Notes: generated by a model from the letters alone, not told the origin. Positions 32,206 through 40,135 are shown, counted from the first letter of the stretch. The stretch is 42,659 bases of DNA from an uncultured Dorea sp. (GCA_910584265.1 CAJTZE010000030.1:1-42659); one strand, 5' to 3'. A program made the numbers and translations.

Positions 32206-33414
32206 ATGCTGGTTGTGAAAAAATTTGGCGGCAGCTCGGTTGCTGATAAGGAAAGAATATTTCGTGTGGCAGAGCGCTGTGTTGAGGATTATAAGGCGGG
32301 GCATGATGTGGTGGTAGTGCTGTCGGCTATGGGAGATACCACGGATGAGCTGATCGCCCTTGCCCATACTGTGAATGCAGATCCCAAGAAGAGGGAGCTG
32401 GATATGCTTCTGGCAACCGGGGAGCAGGTTTCGGTGTCACTAATGGCAATGGCTATGCAGAGCATGGATGTACCGGCAGTTTCGCTGAATGCATTTCAGG
32501 TGCAGATGCATTCTACCGCCAGATATGGGAATGCAAGATTCAAACGGATCGATACAGAGCGGATCAGGCATGAGCTGGATTCCAGAAAGATCGTGATCGT
32601 AACTGGATTTCAGGGGGTCAACAAGTATGATGATGTGACGACTCTTGGCCGGGGAGGCTCGGATACCACAGCCGTTGCACTGGCGGCAGTGCTGCATGCA
32701 GATCTGTGTGAAATATTTACGGATGTGGACGGTGTATATACCGCAGACCCGCGGGTGGTAAAGAGTGCAATGAAGCTGAAGGAGGTAACCTACGATGAGA
32801 TGCTGGAGCTGGCATCTTTAGGGGCAAAGGTATTACATAACCGTTCGGTGGAGATGGCAAAGAAATACGGCGTCCGGCTGGTGGTGCGTTCCAGCCTGAA
32901 CCGGTCAGAAGGTACGGTAATCAAGGAGAAGGCGAAGATGGAGAAAATGTTAATTACAGGCGTAGCGGCCGATTCAAATACAGCACGGATTTCCGTAATC
33001 GGGGTAGAAGATAAGCCGGGAACGGCATTCCGTATTTTCCATACTCTGGCAAGGAATAATATTAATGTGGATATTATCCTGCAGTCGGTGGGACGCGACG
33101 GCACGAAGGATATTTCCTTTACCGTGTCGGAGGATGACCTGCAGGATGCACTGGATATTCTGGAAGAGCATAAAGAGACGCTGACCATCCAGCAGATTAC
33201 CTCCAATAAGCATGTGGCAAAGATTTCCGTAGTCGGAGCCGGTATGATGAGTAATCCGGGCGTGGCGGCGAAGATGTTTGAATCCATGTATAATTCCAGA
33301 GTGAATATCAATATGATCGCCACCTCTGAGATCAGGATTACGGTGCTGGTGGATGAAAAGGATGTGGATAAGGCCATGAACGCGGTTCATGACGGGTTTA
33401 TTATGACAGAATAG
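32206..33414 (+). CDS. lysC: Aspartate kinase
   Basis: Aspartokinase catalyses the first step of the aspartate pathway. The 402-residue protein has the N-terminal VKKFGGSSVADKERI, the ATP/aspartate region LATGEQVSVSLMAMAM, the segment TTLGRGGSDTTAVALAAVL, and FTDVDGVYTADPRVV. The C-terminal third holds two ACT domains (ISVIGVEDKPGTAFRIF; KISVVGAGMMSNPGVAAKMF), so allosteric control by lysine or threonine is expected. I chose the ATG at 32206 after GGAGG; the earlier in-frame TTG overlaps the upstream stop. A LytTR regulator gene follows after 24 bases with no terminator visible. Confidence 0.96.
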   Translation: MLVVKKFGGSSVADKERIFRVAERCVEDYKAGHDVVVVLSAMGDTTDELIALAHTVNADPKKRELDMLLATGEQVSVSLMAMAMQSMDVPAVSLNAFQVQMHSTARYGNARFKRIDTERIRHELDSRKIVIVTGFQGVNKYDDVTTLGRGGSDTTAVALAAVLHADLCEIFTDVDGVYTADPRVVKSAMKLKEVTYDEMLELASLGAKVLHNRSVEMAKKYGVRLVVRSSLNRSEGTVIKEKAKMEKMLITGVAADSNTARISVIGVEDKPGTAFRIFHTLARNNINVDIILQSVGRDGTKDISFTVSEDDLQDALDILEEHKETLTIQQITSNKHVAKISVVGAGMMSNPGVAAKMFESMYNSRVNINMIATSEIRITVLVDEKDVDKAMNAVHDGFIMTE

Positions 33415-33438
33415 AGTCAGGATAGAGAGGTGCCGGCA

Positions 33439-34158
33439 GTGCTGCGGATTGCGATATGTGACGATGATGAAAATATGGTTCAGAATAATACCGTCATTAC
33501 AGAGGAGGTCCTGAGGCAGTGCAGGAGTGCCGGGGAAATATCTGCCTACACTAGAAGCAGTAATCTGCTCTGCGATATAATGGAGGACGGCTTCTTCTTT
33601 GATTTGATCCTGCTGGATATAGAAATGCCGGACAGGAGCGGCATGGAGATTGCGGGATTGATCAAGCCGTATCTCCCGGACGTGAAGATTATCTTCATTA
33701 CCTCCCATATTGAGTATGCAATAGATGCGTTTGAATTGTCCATTTTCCGGTATGTGCCTAAGGATGATATAGAAAAACGGCTTCCTGCTGCAATTACAGA
33801 CGCGGTACGGCTGATCGGGCTGGAGGAAGGGAAGGTCTATACGATCCAGACGAACAGCAGGCTGGAAAAAATACCGTACAAAGAGATCTATTATATTGAG
33901 CGTGACGGGAAGAATGCCAGAATTACTGCCGCGGGCGGTGTATCGAAGGTGCGTGGCAGCCTAAAAAAGGTATATGAGGAGCTGGCATCGGAGGAATTTA
34001 TCTATATTGATCAGGGATGTATTGTGAATATCATACATATTATGCAGGTCAGGGAAGGCATGGCTGTCTTGAAAAACGGGAGTATGCTCCCGATCAGCCG
34101 GTCTCACCTGCAGACAGTAAAAAAGCAGATTAACACGTATTGGGGGATGCACATATGA
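33439..34158 (+). CDS. LytTR-family response regulator
   Basis: The 239-residue regulator has a CheY-like receiver (LRIAICDDDEN at the start; phospho-acceptor Asp in LILLDIEMPDRSG near residue 59; Lys in YVPKDD) and a C-terminal LytTR DNA-binding domain (about 130-235; IPYKEIYYIERDGKNARI, GSLKKVYEEL, FIYIDQGCIVNI, LPISRSHLQTVKKQI). LytTR regulators bind pairs of direct repeats about 21 bp apart. I chose the GTG at 33439, eight bases after AGAGG, over the GTG at 33430 that lies on the SD. The kinase follows with an ATGA overlap. Its target is probably the transporter operon at 35644. Confidence 0.85.
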   Translation: MLRIAICDDDENMVQNNTVITEEVLRQCRSAGEISAYTRSSNLLCDIMEDGFFFDLILLDIEMPDRSGMEIAGLIKPYLPDVKIIFITSHIEYAIDAFELSIFRYVPKDDIEKRLPAAITDAVRLIGLEEGKVYTIQTNSRLEKIPYKEIYYIERDGKNARITAAGGVSKVRGSLKKVYEELASEEFIYIDQGCIVNIIHIMQVREGMAVLKNGSMLPISRSHLQTVKKQINTYWGMHI

Positions 34159-35453
34159 CAGAATGGTTTCTTGTAATTTCCGGCCTGATGACTGGCGTCC
34201 TGCGTGTTCTTATCTGCTCGTTTTTTATATATAGGCTTCTGGCATCGAAGAGGCCGGATAAGAGGAGCGTATTCTGTGGGGCGGCTGGATCATGTGTAAT
34301 TTCGGCGGCTCTTTTTCTATTTCCGCTGCCAGACATATGCAGGATGGGTCTGGAGGCTTTTTGGATTGCAGTCTGTGCCGGAAAATTTCAAAAGACAGAT
34401 ATAAGGATGAGCCTGTTTGTCAGCATATTCTATGAAATTGGGTTCTTCTTCTGGCAGTTTCTGATATCGGCAGGTCTTGGGATCGTATTCCGGTCAGAAC
34501 TGTATCTGGAGAGGAACTGTCCGCAGGGACAGGCAGGCGTCTGGCTTTTGTGCCTGCTGTTAACAGTATTGGCTGCTTACCTTGTAAGGCGGCCGGATAT
34601 AAGCAGGAAAGACGGCTTTCGCCTGACTTCCATGATCGCGCTGGCTGGGTTTATTGCTGTAATAACCTTGTCAGAACAAAAAATCCTTGTGATTTCAGAG
34701 GATACATTAACCATGTGGACAATCCTGTCAGTTGTTCTGATGATGTCTGTTTTGGTGTTTCATATAAACCGCCAGTATGAAGCGGAGAAGGAGGCGGCAA
34801 GACTAAGGGCAGAGCAGGCGGAGCTTCTGGAGCGGGATTATACTGCGCTGAGCCATGCCTATGGGGTAAATGCCAGGCTTTTTCATGATTTTCACAATCA
34901 CATCGGGGTTTTGAGGCAGATGCTGTCCCGCCAGAATTATGACGGTGCGGCGGCATATCTGGATGAGCTGCACGGACCGGTCAGGGAAATGGCGGATACA
35001 GTATGGACCGGAGATGAAACGGTTGACTACCTGATCAATAGTAAGGCGGCCATGGCCGCGGCCGGGCAGATTTCAATGCAGGTGCAGGTCGAGTTCCCGC
35101 GCCGTACCAATATACGGAGCGCGGATCTATGTGCAGTTATAGGAAATCTTCTGGACAATGCATTGGAGGCGGCAGGCAGGATTTCAGAGCCGGAGCAGAG
35201 ATTTATCCGGCTTGTTATCCGCCGTATTAATCAAATGCTGGTAATCAAGGTGGAGAACAGCTTTGCAGGAAGGCCGAAGGAGGAGGACGGCCGGCTGAAA
35301 ACAACAAAGACAGAGCAGGGACTGCATGGCTGGGGCTTAAAAAGCGCCCAGACAGCGGCGGAGAAATATGACGGTATGGTACAGACGTCCTATGACGGAA
35401 CGGTATTTTTGGCGGCGGCCACACTATCGTATCACGCAGTATCCATAAAATGA
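34155..35453 (+). CDS. GHKL-type sensor histidine kinase (AgrC/NatK-like)
   Basis: The 432-residue kinase has an N-terminal multi-spanning domain (about six or seven helices to residue 210) without an extracellular sensor loop, a short coiled coil (EAEKEAARLRAEQAELLERD), the phospho-acceptor His in FHDFHNHIGVLRQ near residue 242, the N box IGNLLDNALEAAG and a G box HGWGLKSAQ. This is the GHKL class that pairs with LytTR regulators and often senses peptides or membrane stress. Its ATG overlaps the regulator stop, so expression is coupled. The ligand is unknown; no AgrD-like peptide gene is seen. It ends before a terminator. Confidence 0.87.
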   Translation: MTEWFLVISGLMTGVLRVLICSFFIYRLLASKRPDKRSVFCGAAGSCVISAALFLFPLPDICRMGLEAFWIAVCAGKFQKTDIRMSLFVSIFYEIGFFFWQFLISAGLGIVFRSELYLERNCPQGQAGVWLLCLLLTVLAAYLVRRPDISRKDGFRLTSMIALAGFIAVITLSEQKILVISEDTLTMWTILSVVLMMSVLVFHINRQYEAEKEAARLRAEQAELLERDYTALSHAYGVNARLFHDFHNHIGVLRQMLSRQNYDGAAAYLDELHGPVREMADTVWTGDETVDYLINSKAAMAAAGQISMQVQVEFPRRTNIRSADLCAVIGNLLDNALEAAGRISEPEQRFIRLVIRRINQMLVIKVENSFAGRPKEEDGRLKTTKTEQGLHGWGLKSAQTAAEKYDGMVQTSYDGTVFLAAATLSYHAVSIK

Positions 35454-35459
35454 TAAAAG

Positions 35460-35494
35460 AACTGTGAGGCAGAAAAAAGCCTTGCAGTTTTTTG
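35460..35494 (+). terminator. Rho-independent terminator after the LytTR/GHKL pair
   Basis: An 11-bp stem with two G-U pairs joins 35460-35470 to 35479-35489, with an 8-base A-rich loop, then TTTTTTG. The kinase pair and the transporter operon are therefore separate units. Confidence 0.8.
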
Positions 35495-35542
35495 TTCCTG
35501 TTCTATATTCTGTGGCCGCAGAAGAGGGCAGATGCAGAAGGC

Positions 35543-35577
35543 GGACAAAAACCTGCCGAATGTGGACATTTTGGCAG
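35543..35577 (+). promoter_or_regulatory. Candidate LytTR operator
   Basis: The pentamer GGACA occurs at 35543-35547 and 35564-35568, 21 bp start to start, which is the spacing LytTR regulators need. An imperfect dyad (CTGCC...AATG / CATT...GGCAG, 35553-35577) overlaps the second copy and the -35 box. The core repeat is short, so this is a suggestion. Confidence 0.4.
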
Positions 35578-35600
35578 AGCTGAGCATTTTCCTTTATGAT
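35571..35600 (+). promoter_or_regulatory. Promoter of the microprotein-ABC transporter operon
   Basis: TTGGCA (35571-35576), an 18-bp spacer and TATGAT (35595-35600) lie about 45 bases before the microprotein start and directly after the candidate operator. Confidence 0.55.
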
Positions 35601-35643
35601 AGGGACATAACAAAGAAAGAAACATTTTAAGGAGGAATTGGTT

Positions 35644-35799
35644 ATGCGTCATGTTTATATCCGTAGTATTTTAGCTTTGGTCTGGCTGGCAGCGGCGATT
35701 GTCAGTGTAAATATGCTTTTTGCTGTAATGGCAGCAGTTTTCCTGTATTCCGCTTACACTGTATGGAAAAAGGAAATGAGCGATAAAGGAGAGGAATAA
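35644..35799 (+). CDS. 51-residue membrane microprotein of an ABC transporter operon
   Basis: ATG at 35644 follows AAGGAGG at a good spacing, and the frame stops one base before the ATPase ATG. The peptide begins MRHVYIRSILALVW and has one long or two short hydrophobic segments (about residues 7-40), then a charged tail WKKEMSDKGEE. Three facts support a real gene: the SD is excellent, the gene is first in the operon, and its stop is tightly linked to the ATPase start. It may be a small transporter subunit or modulator, or possibly an exported peptide, although the charged C-terminus suits a membrane anchor better. No family is recognised. It is too short for many gene finders. Confidence 0.7.
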   Translation: MRHVYIRSILALVWLAAAIVSVNMLFAVMAAVFLYSAYTVWKKEMSDKGEE

Positions 35800-35800
35800 A

Positions 35801-36508
35801 ATGGGAGACTCTCTTTTACAGATAAAAAATTTACATGCATGGTACCAGCCGGACAGGGCAGTGCTGACAGACCTGTCGATCAAGCTGCGGGAGCATGAGG
35901 CGGTTGGGCTGATCGGGCTGAACGGAGCCGGGAAAACCACCTTGTTGAAAACTTTATCCGGTATCCATGAAGGTGTTTTGGCTGATGGGGTCTGGATGCA
36001 GGGCAGTCCTGTAAAATTCCGGGATAGAGACTTTAAGAAATGCCGTTATACGGTATTTGCAGAGGATCATTCTTTTCCGTATTTTACCTTCCGGGAATAC
36101 TTATCCTATGTATTTTCTGCTTATGGAAGGAAAGCCCAGGATGCCGGGCCGTTCATACAGGGATTCCATTTTGAGGAGTATGTGGATGCTCTTATGAAGG
36201 ATCTTTCTACCGGGAATCGGAAAAAGGCATTCTTGATCACGGCGTTTGCATTGAAACCGGAGCTTCTGCTGCTGGATGAACCAGCTGATGGACTGGACTT
36301 TCAGAGCACGGAATATTTATACCGGCAGATTGCCGGTTATAAAGAATATGGTACAGTTTTATTTTCTTCCCATATTCTGGAAAGTATTACGCTGACTTCA
36401 GACCGTGTGATGGTGTTAGAGGACGGACAGATAGGGAAGATTTTTGAAGATGGATCCATCAATGCCGAAAACATCAGGGAGGCTCTGCGCTATGAAAACG
36501 ATATTTAA
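35801..36508 (+). CDS. ABC transporter ATP-binding protein
   Basis: The 235-residue ATPase has Walker A GLNGAGKTTLLKTL near residues 38-51, the signature LSTGNRKKAFL in place of LSGGQ, Walker B ELLLLDEPADGLDF, and the switch histidine in LFSSHIL. This sequence type is common in ABC-2-like exporters and in EcsA/NatA relatives. It is translated from GGAGAGG directly after the microprotein stop and overlaps the permease gene by 17 bases, which indicates strict co-translation. The substrate is unknown. Regulation by the upstream LytTR/GHKL pair is inferred from position. Confidence 0.87.
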   Translation: MGDSLLQIKNLHAWYQPDRAVLTDLSIKLREHEAVGLIGLNGAGKTTLLKTLSGIHEGVLADGVWMQGSPVKFRDRDFKKCRYTVFAEDHSFPYFTFREYLSYVFSAYGRKAQDAGPFIQGFHFEEYVDALMKDLSTGNRKKAFLITAFALKPELLLLDEPADGLDFQSTEYLYRQIAGYKEYGTVLFSSHILESITLTSDRVMVLEDGQIGKIFEDGSINAENIREALRYENDI

Positions 36509-37634
36509 GATTTTTGCGAATAAGATGTTTGGTGTTAGATATGAGCGGCTGGCAAGAGCAATTTTTATTGATCTGATCGTGTTCTGGGGACTGTACAGCT
36601 CAGGTTTTCGGATACAGATCCGTCCCTTCATCTTATATTTGATGGTCAGTACATTTACGGCGGGCGTTATGCGGCAGACCCTTTCGGCGGAGGCTCATGC
36701 AGATGATATGATGAATCTGCTGATGCTTCCATTTGAAAGAAAGGCATTCATCTTTGGGTATGTATCCGGGCTGGGAGTCTATACAGTTCTTGTACGGACG
36801 GGGATGCTTCTGGCGGCGGTATATGCCATAGCATCATGGAGCAGTCTGGAAATAATCTGCAGCGGCTTGTGTGCCTGCAATGCAGTTTTGATGACGGCGG
36901 CGGTCTATGCATGGAGAAAAAGGCAGGGAGCCGGGATGATCTGGGCGGGAGCATTTACCGCTTCTATCGTCCTTCTTCAAGACACCAGAATCTTTTCGGC
37001 TGTTACTGTGGGAAATGCGCTGGCGGCAGCCGTATTCCTCTGCGGTGCGGATGCATATTCATTTTACCGTAAGGAGGGGGGGAGAAAGCAGGTCAGGCGG
37101 GTGAGCCGGAGGCATTCTGTGTGGAGGTATTTGTTCCGTTATCTTGCGTCTCATAAAAATTATCTGGCAAATACGGCTGTTATGTGGAGCGCGGCCTGTG
37201 TACTTCCTGTGATGTTCGGGCAGATGGAAAGCCGGGCCGCACTGCCTGTGGGATTTGCGGTCCTTTCCATAAATACGCCGGTCTGTATTCTGCTATCCTG
37301 TGATCCGGCCTTAGAGCAGGCCGTCCGGCTTCTGCCGGGACAGAAGAAAGCATTTTGTATCCCGTACTGTCTATTTGTTTTTCTGTGTAATACGATAGCT
37401 GATGTTATTTATCTTATGAGCTGGGAATTGCAGGCTGGAGACGTGACGGCAGCGGCTGTTTGGATGGGAGCCTTCTTCTCTTTTCAGAGTGCGGTGATGT
37501 CTGTATTGCTGGAATGGTTTTTTCCGCTGCGGGGATGGAAGACCCAGAGCGATCTATGGCATCATCCACGGAAATATGCAGTACCGGTTTTGATGATGCT
37601 GGAGGCCGGCATTGCAGGAAGATTTTTAGGATGA
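36492..37634 (+). CDS. Polytopic ABC transporter permease of unrecognised family
   Basis: The roughly 380-residue protein has about ten predicted hydrophobic helices with short loops and no large extracellular domain. It follows and overlaps the ATPase gene, so it should be the transmembrane partner. I do not recognise an ABC2_membrane or FtsX signature by eye. Distinct features are a central basic patch (KEGGRKQVRRVSRRHS near residues 197-212) splitting two helical halves, and an ending in LEAGIAGRFLG. I chose the ATG at 36492 after GGGAGG; the frame opens earlier (36444) but inside the ATPase. A terminator follows about 45 bases after the stop. Confidence 0.75.
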   Translation: MKTIFKIFANKMFGVRYERLARAIFIDLIVFWGLYSSGFRIQIRPFILYLMVSTFTAGVMRQTLSAEAHADDMMNLLMLPFERKAFIFGYVSGLGVYTVLVRTGMLLAAVYAIASWSSLEIICSGLCACNAVLMTAAVYAWRKRQGAGMIWAGAFTASIVLLQDTRIFSAVTVGNALAAAVFLCGADAYSFYRKEGGRKQVRRVSRRHSVWRYLFRYLASHKNYLANTAVMWSAACVLPVMFGQMESRAALPVGFAVLSINTPVCILLSCDPALEQAVRLLPGQKKAFCIPYCLFVFLCNTIADVIYLMSWELQAGDVTAAAVWMGAFFSFQSAVMSVLLEWFFPLRGWKTQSDLWHHPRKYAVPVLMMLEAGIAGRFLG

Positions 37635-37654
37635 AAAATTGATATAAATATAGA

Positions 37655-37722
37655 ATTGTGATAATCTATGGGATATAGGCGGCAGCGCTGTGGGAAGAGG
37701 CTGTCGCAGTTTTATTGTATAG
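37655..37722 (+). promoter_or_regulatory. Candidate autoregulatory region upstream of the OmpR-type regulator
   Basis: ATTGTGATAAT (37655-37665) and TATTGTATAG (37713-37722) both recur exactly upstream of the ATPase at 39446 (39366-39376 and 39411-39420). They flank the terminator of the preceding operon. No good -35/-10 pair is placed with confidence. Confidence 0.35.
37679..37716 (+). terminator. Rho-independent terminator after the LytTR-linked transporter operon
   Basis: GCGGCAGC (37679-37686) pairs with GCTGTCGC (37700-37707), with one G-U pair, followed by AGTTTTATT. Confidence 0.6.
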
Positions 37723-37771
37723 CAATTTGAAAGGATTGAGCATTTCTGAAAAGAAAGGACAGATTGTATTT

Positions 37772-38440
37772 ATGCAGAATATATTACTGGTAGAAGATGA
37801 CCATGAACTAAATCAGGCGTTGTGCTATGCGCTGGAAAAGGGAAATTATCGCGTGATGTCTTCATTTTCAATGGAGGAGGCAGAGAAGCATTATTCCGGG
37901 AACATGCCGGACCTGATTCTGCTGGATGTGAATCTGCCGGACGGCGAGGGCTTTGCTTTCTGCAGACGAGTGAGGGAGAGGGCGAACGTTCCGGTTATAT
38001 TTTTAACGGCGCGGGATTTGGAGGAGGATGCCCTTACGGGATATGATGCAGGAGCAGAGGATTACGTGACCAAGCCGTTTTCTATGAAGGTCCTGTTAAA
38101 GAAGATCAGTGTGATCCTGAAAAGGACGGCGGATCATGAGAGCAGTGTATTTGATGACGGATATCTTTTTATTGATCTGGACCGTGCAAGGATATCGGCA
38201 GGAGGCAAGGAGTGCTCCCTCACGCCGACGGAGCTGCGCCTGCTGAAGGAGTTTGTTACAAATAAGGGGCAGCTGCTGACCTATTCAGTTCTTCTGGAAC
38301 GGCTGTGGGACAGCGGAGGCCAGTTTGTGGATAAGCATGCCCTGGCAGTGAATATCAACCGTCTTCGGAGGAAGATCGAGAATGAAGAGCATCGATATAT
38401 TTCAAATGTATACGGGATGGGATATCAATGGATTGGGTAA
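37772..38440 (+). CDS. OmpR-family response regulator
   Basis: The 222-residue regulator has a receiver domain (ILLVEDDHELNQAL; phospho-acceptor Asp in LILLDVNLPDGEG near residue 51; Lys in DYVTKPFSMKVLL) and a winged-helix DNA-binding domain (about 125-222; LTPTELRLLKEF, HALAVNINRLRRKI, VYGMGYQWIG). It resembles the BceR/VncR-type regulators of antimicrobial-peptide modules. I start at the ATG at 37772; codons further upstream look non-coding. The kinase gene overlaps its end by 13 bases. Confidence 0.88.
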   Translation: MQNILLVEDDHELNQALCYALEKGNYRVMSSFSMEEAEKHYSGNMPDLILLDVNLPDGEGFAFCRRVRERANVPVIFLTARDLEEDALTGYDAGAEDYVTKPFSMKVLLKKISVILKRTADHESSVFDDGYLFIDLDRARISAGGKECSLTPTELRLLKEFVTNKGQLLTYSVLLERLWDSGGQFVDKHALAVNINRLRRKIENEEHRYISNVYGMGYQWIG

Positions 38441-39351
38441 TGGTAAGTATGCTTCTGGCGGCGGGGGCAGTGACAGCAGCCGGCTGGAAGGTGTATCAGC
38501 TAAAGAAAGAGGTCTGGCAGTTTACGGCGAGGATTGAGGAGGCGTTGGATGATATTTTGTCAGGACGGGGATTTGGTGGAGATGCGGAGGGCGTTAAGGA
38601 TACACTCTGGGGAAAGTGCAGCGGGAAGCTTTCACAGGCTGACAGGATCTGGAGGAAGAAGGAAGAAGCTTATTTATTGGAAAGGAAGCAGATGAAGGAG
38701 CTGATTTCAGACATTTCCCATCAGACGAAGACTCCGATTGCCAATATGAAGCTGTATCTGGAATTTCTACAGGAGGAAGAGCTGTCGGAGAAGGGAACGG
38801 AATTTTTAAAGAATCTGGAAGGGCAGGCGGACAGACTGGATTTCCTGCTCCAGAGTATGGTAAAGATGTCCAGGCTGGAGGCGGGAATTATCCAGATAAA
38901 GAGCGAAACGGGGAATCTGTATAAGACGCTGGCGAAAGCTATGACGGAGATTGTACCGGCCGCCGCCGGAAAGCAGATTGAATTATCGGCAGACTGTCAG
39001 GAGGACTATTTGCTCCTGCATGATAAAAAATGGACCGAAGAAGCAATTTTTAATGTACTGGATAATGCGGTAAAATATACAGAGCCTTTTGGAAAAATCC
39101 ATGTTAAGGTAATCCGGCAGGAGATATTTACCAGAATCAGTATTTTGGATACCGGCAAGGGGATTCTGCCGGAAAGGCAGGCGGAGGTATTTACCCGGTT
39201 TTACCGGGAACCGGAGGTCCACGAAAAGAGCGGCGTGGGAATCGGATTGTATCTTACAAGGAAGATCCTGGAGCTGCAGGGAGGCTATATTGAAGTCTGG
39301 TCACAGGCTGGGGAAGGCTCTGAGTTTTGCCTTTATCTTCCGAATGAATAG
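38428..39351 (+). CDS. Sensor histidine kinase with a single membrane helix (BceS-like)
   Basis: The 307-residue kinase begins with one hydrophobic segment (about residues 3-22) and no extracellular sensor domain. It has the phospho-acceptor His in ISDISHQTKTPIANMKLY near residue 97, the N box NVLDNAVKYTEP, the G1 box ILDTGKGI, F box FTRFYRE and G2 box GVGIGLYLTRKI. Such intramembrane-sensing kinases detect stress through the partner ABC transporter. The arrangement regulator-kinase-ATPase-permease matches BceRS-AB modules, although BceS normally has two helices. The ATG overlaps the regulator gene. Confidence 0.87.
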   Translation: MDWVMVSMLLAAGAVTAAGWKVYQLKKEVWQFTARIEEALDDILSGRGFGGDAEGVKDTLWGKCSGKLSQADRIWRKKEEAYLLERKQMKELISDISHQTKTPIANMKLYLEFLQEEELSEKGTEFLKNLEGQADRLDFLLQSMVKMSRLEAGIIQIKSETGNLYKTLAKAMTEIVPAAAGKQIELSADCQEDYLLLHDKKWTEEAIFNVLDNAVKYTEPFGKIHVKVIRQEIFTRISILDTGKGILPERQAEVFTRFYREPEVHEKSGVGIGLYLTRKILELQGGYIEVWSQAGEGSEFCLYLPNE

Positions 39352-39357
39352 AGAGTA

Positions 39358-39421
39358 ATCACAAAATTGTGATAATTGCAGATTGTGACTGGTTTGTGAT
39401 TATTGCCTGCTATTGTATAGT
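39358..39421 (+). promoter_or_regulatory. Operator and promoter region of the BceAB-like transporter
   Basis: A palindrome ATCACAA (39358-39364) / TTGTGAT (39367-39373) is followed by two more TTGTGA copies (39383, 39394). The last could serve as a -35, 16 bp before a possible -10 TATAGT (39416-39421). Motifs are shared with the region upstream of the regulator gene, so control by the same OmpR regulator is likely. Confidence 0.5.
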
Positions 39422-39445
39422 TATCAACAAATAAGGAGGCATACA

Positions 39446-40135
39446 ATGAATTCATGGATTGTAGAGACAAAGGGATTAAAGAAATATTATAAGCTTGGGG
39501 ATCATGTTGTGAAGGCGCTGGATGGTGTGGATTTCCGGGTGAAGGAACAGGAATTTGCGGCGATTATCGGAAAGTCAGGAAGCGGCAAGAGTACACTTCT
39601 GCATATGATCGGAGGATTGGATCATCCTACGGCGGGAGAGGTGTGTGTGGCCGGGAAGCAGCTGTCCGGCATGACGAAGGAAGAGCTGGCCGTTTTCCGC
39701 CGCCGGAAGGTGGGATTTATTTTCCAGAATTATAATCTGGTACCGGATTTGAGTGTATATGAGAATGTGGTGCTTCCCATCGAACTGGACGGGCGTCGTA
39801 TCGACAGGAGATTTGTGGAGGAGATTTTAGATCTGCTGAAGCTGCAGGAAAAGAAAGAGGCGCTGCCGGGAACCCTGTCCGGCGGCCAGCAGCAGAGGGC
39901 CGCGGTTGCCAGGGCAATTGCTTCTAAACCATCGATTATCCTTGCCGACGAGCCTACCGGGAATCTGGATACTGCGGCCAGCCATGATGTTTTAGGGCTG
40001 CTGAAAATGGCGGCAAAGCAATTTCAGCAGACGATCGTATTGATCACCCATGATAATGATATTGCGCAGATGGCAGACAGGATCGTCCGTATTGAGGACG
40101 GCGCGATCGTGAAGGGAAGTGATTCCCGTGCTTAG
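39446..40135 (+). CDS. MacB/BceA-type ABC transporter ATP-binding protein
   Basis: The 229-residue ATPase has Walker A IIGKSGSGKSTLLHMIGGL near residues 41-59, Q-loop FQNYNLVPDLS, signature LSGGQQQRAAVARAIA, Walker B ILADEPTGNLD, and the switch His in VLITHDN. It is of the class that partners with FtsX-type permeases for peptide export, resistance or lipoprotein release. I chose the ATG at 39446, after AAGGAGG, instead of the in-frame codon at 39413. The permease gene overlaps its end by 8 bases. It is also the only intact MacB-type ATPase in the window, so it might serve the orphan permease at 4778. Confidence 0.93.
   Translation: MNSWIVETKGLKKYYKLGDHVVKALDGVDFRVKEQEFAAIIGKSGSGKSTLLHMIGGLDHPTAGEVCVAGKQLSGMTKEELAVFRRRKVGFIFQNYNLVPDLSVYENVVLPIELDGRRIDRRFVEEILDLLKLQEKKEALPGTLSGGQQQRAAVARAIASKPSIILADEPTGNLDTAASHDVLGLLKMAAKQFQQTIVLITHDNDIAQMADRIVRIEDGAIVKGSDSRA

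Noticed and set aside
35454..35643. AgrD-like autoinducing peptide gene for the GHKL kinase
   Set aside because: The gap holds a terminator, an operator and a promoter; no small frame with an amphipathic leader and cysteine motif is present. The 51-residue frame after it lacks cysteine.
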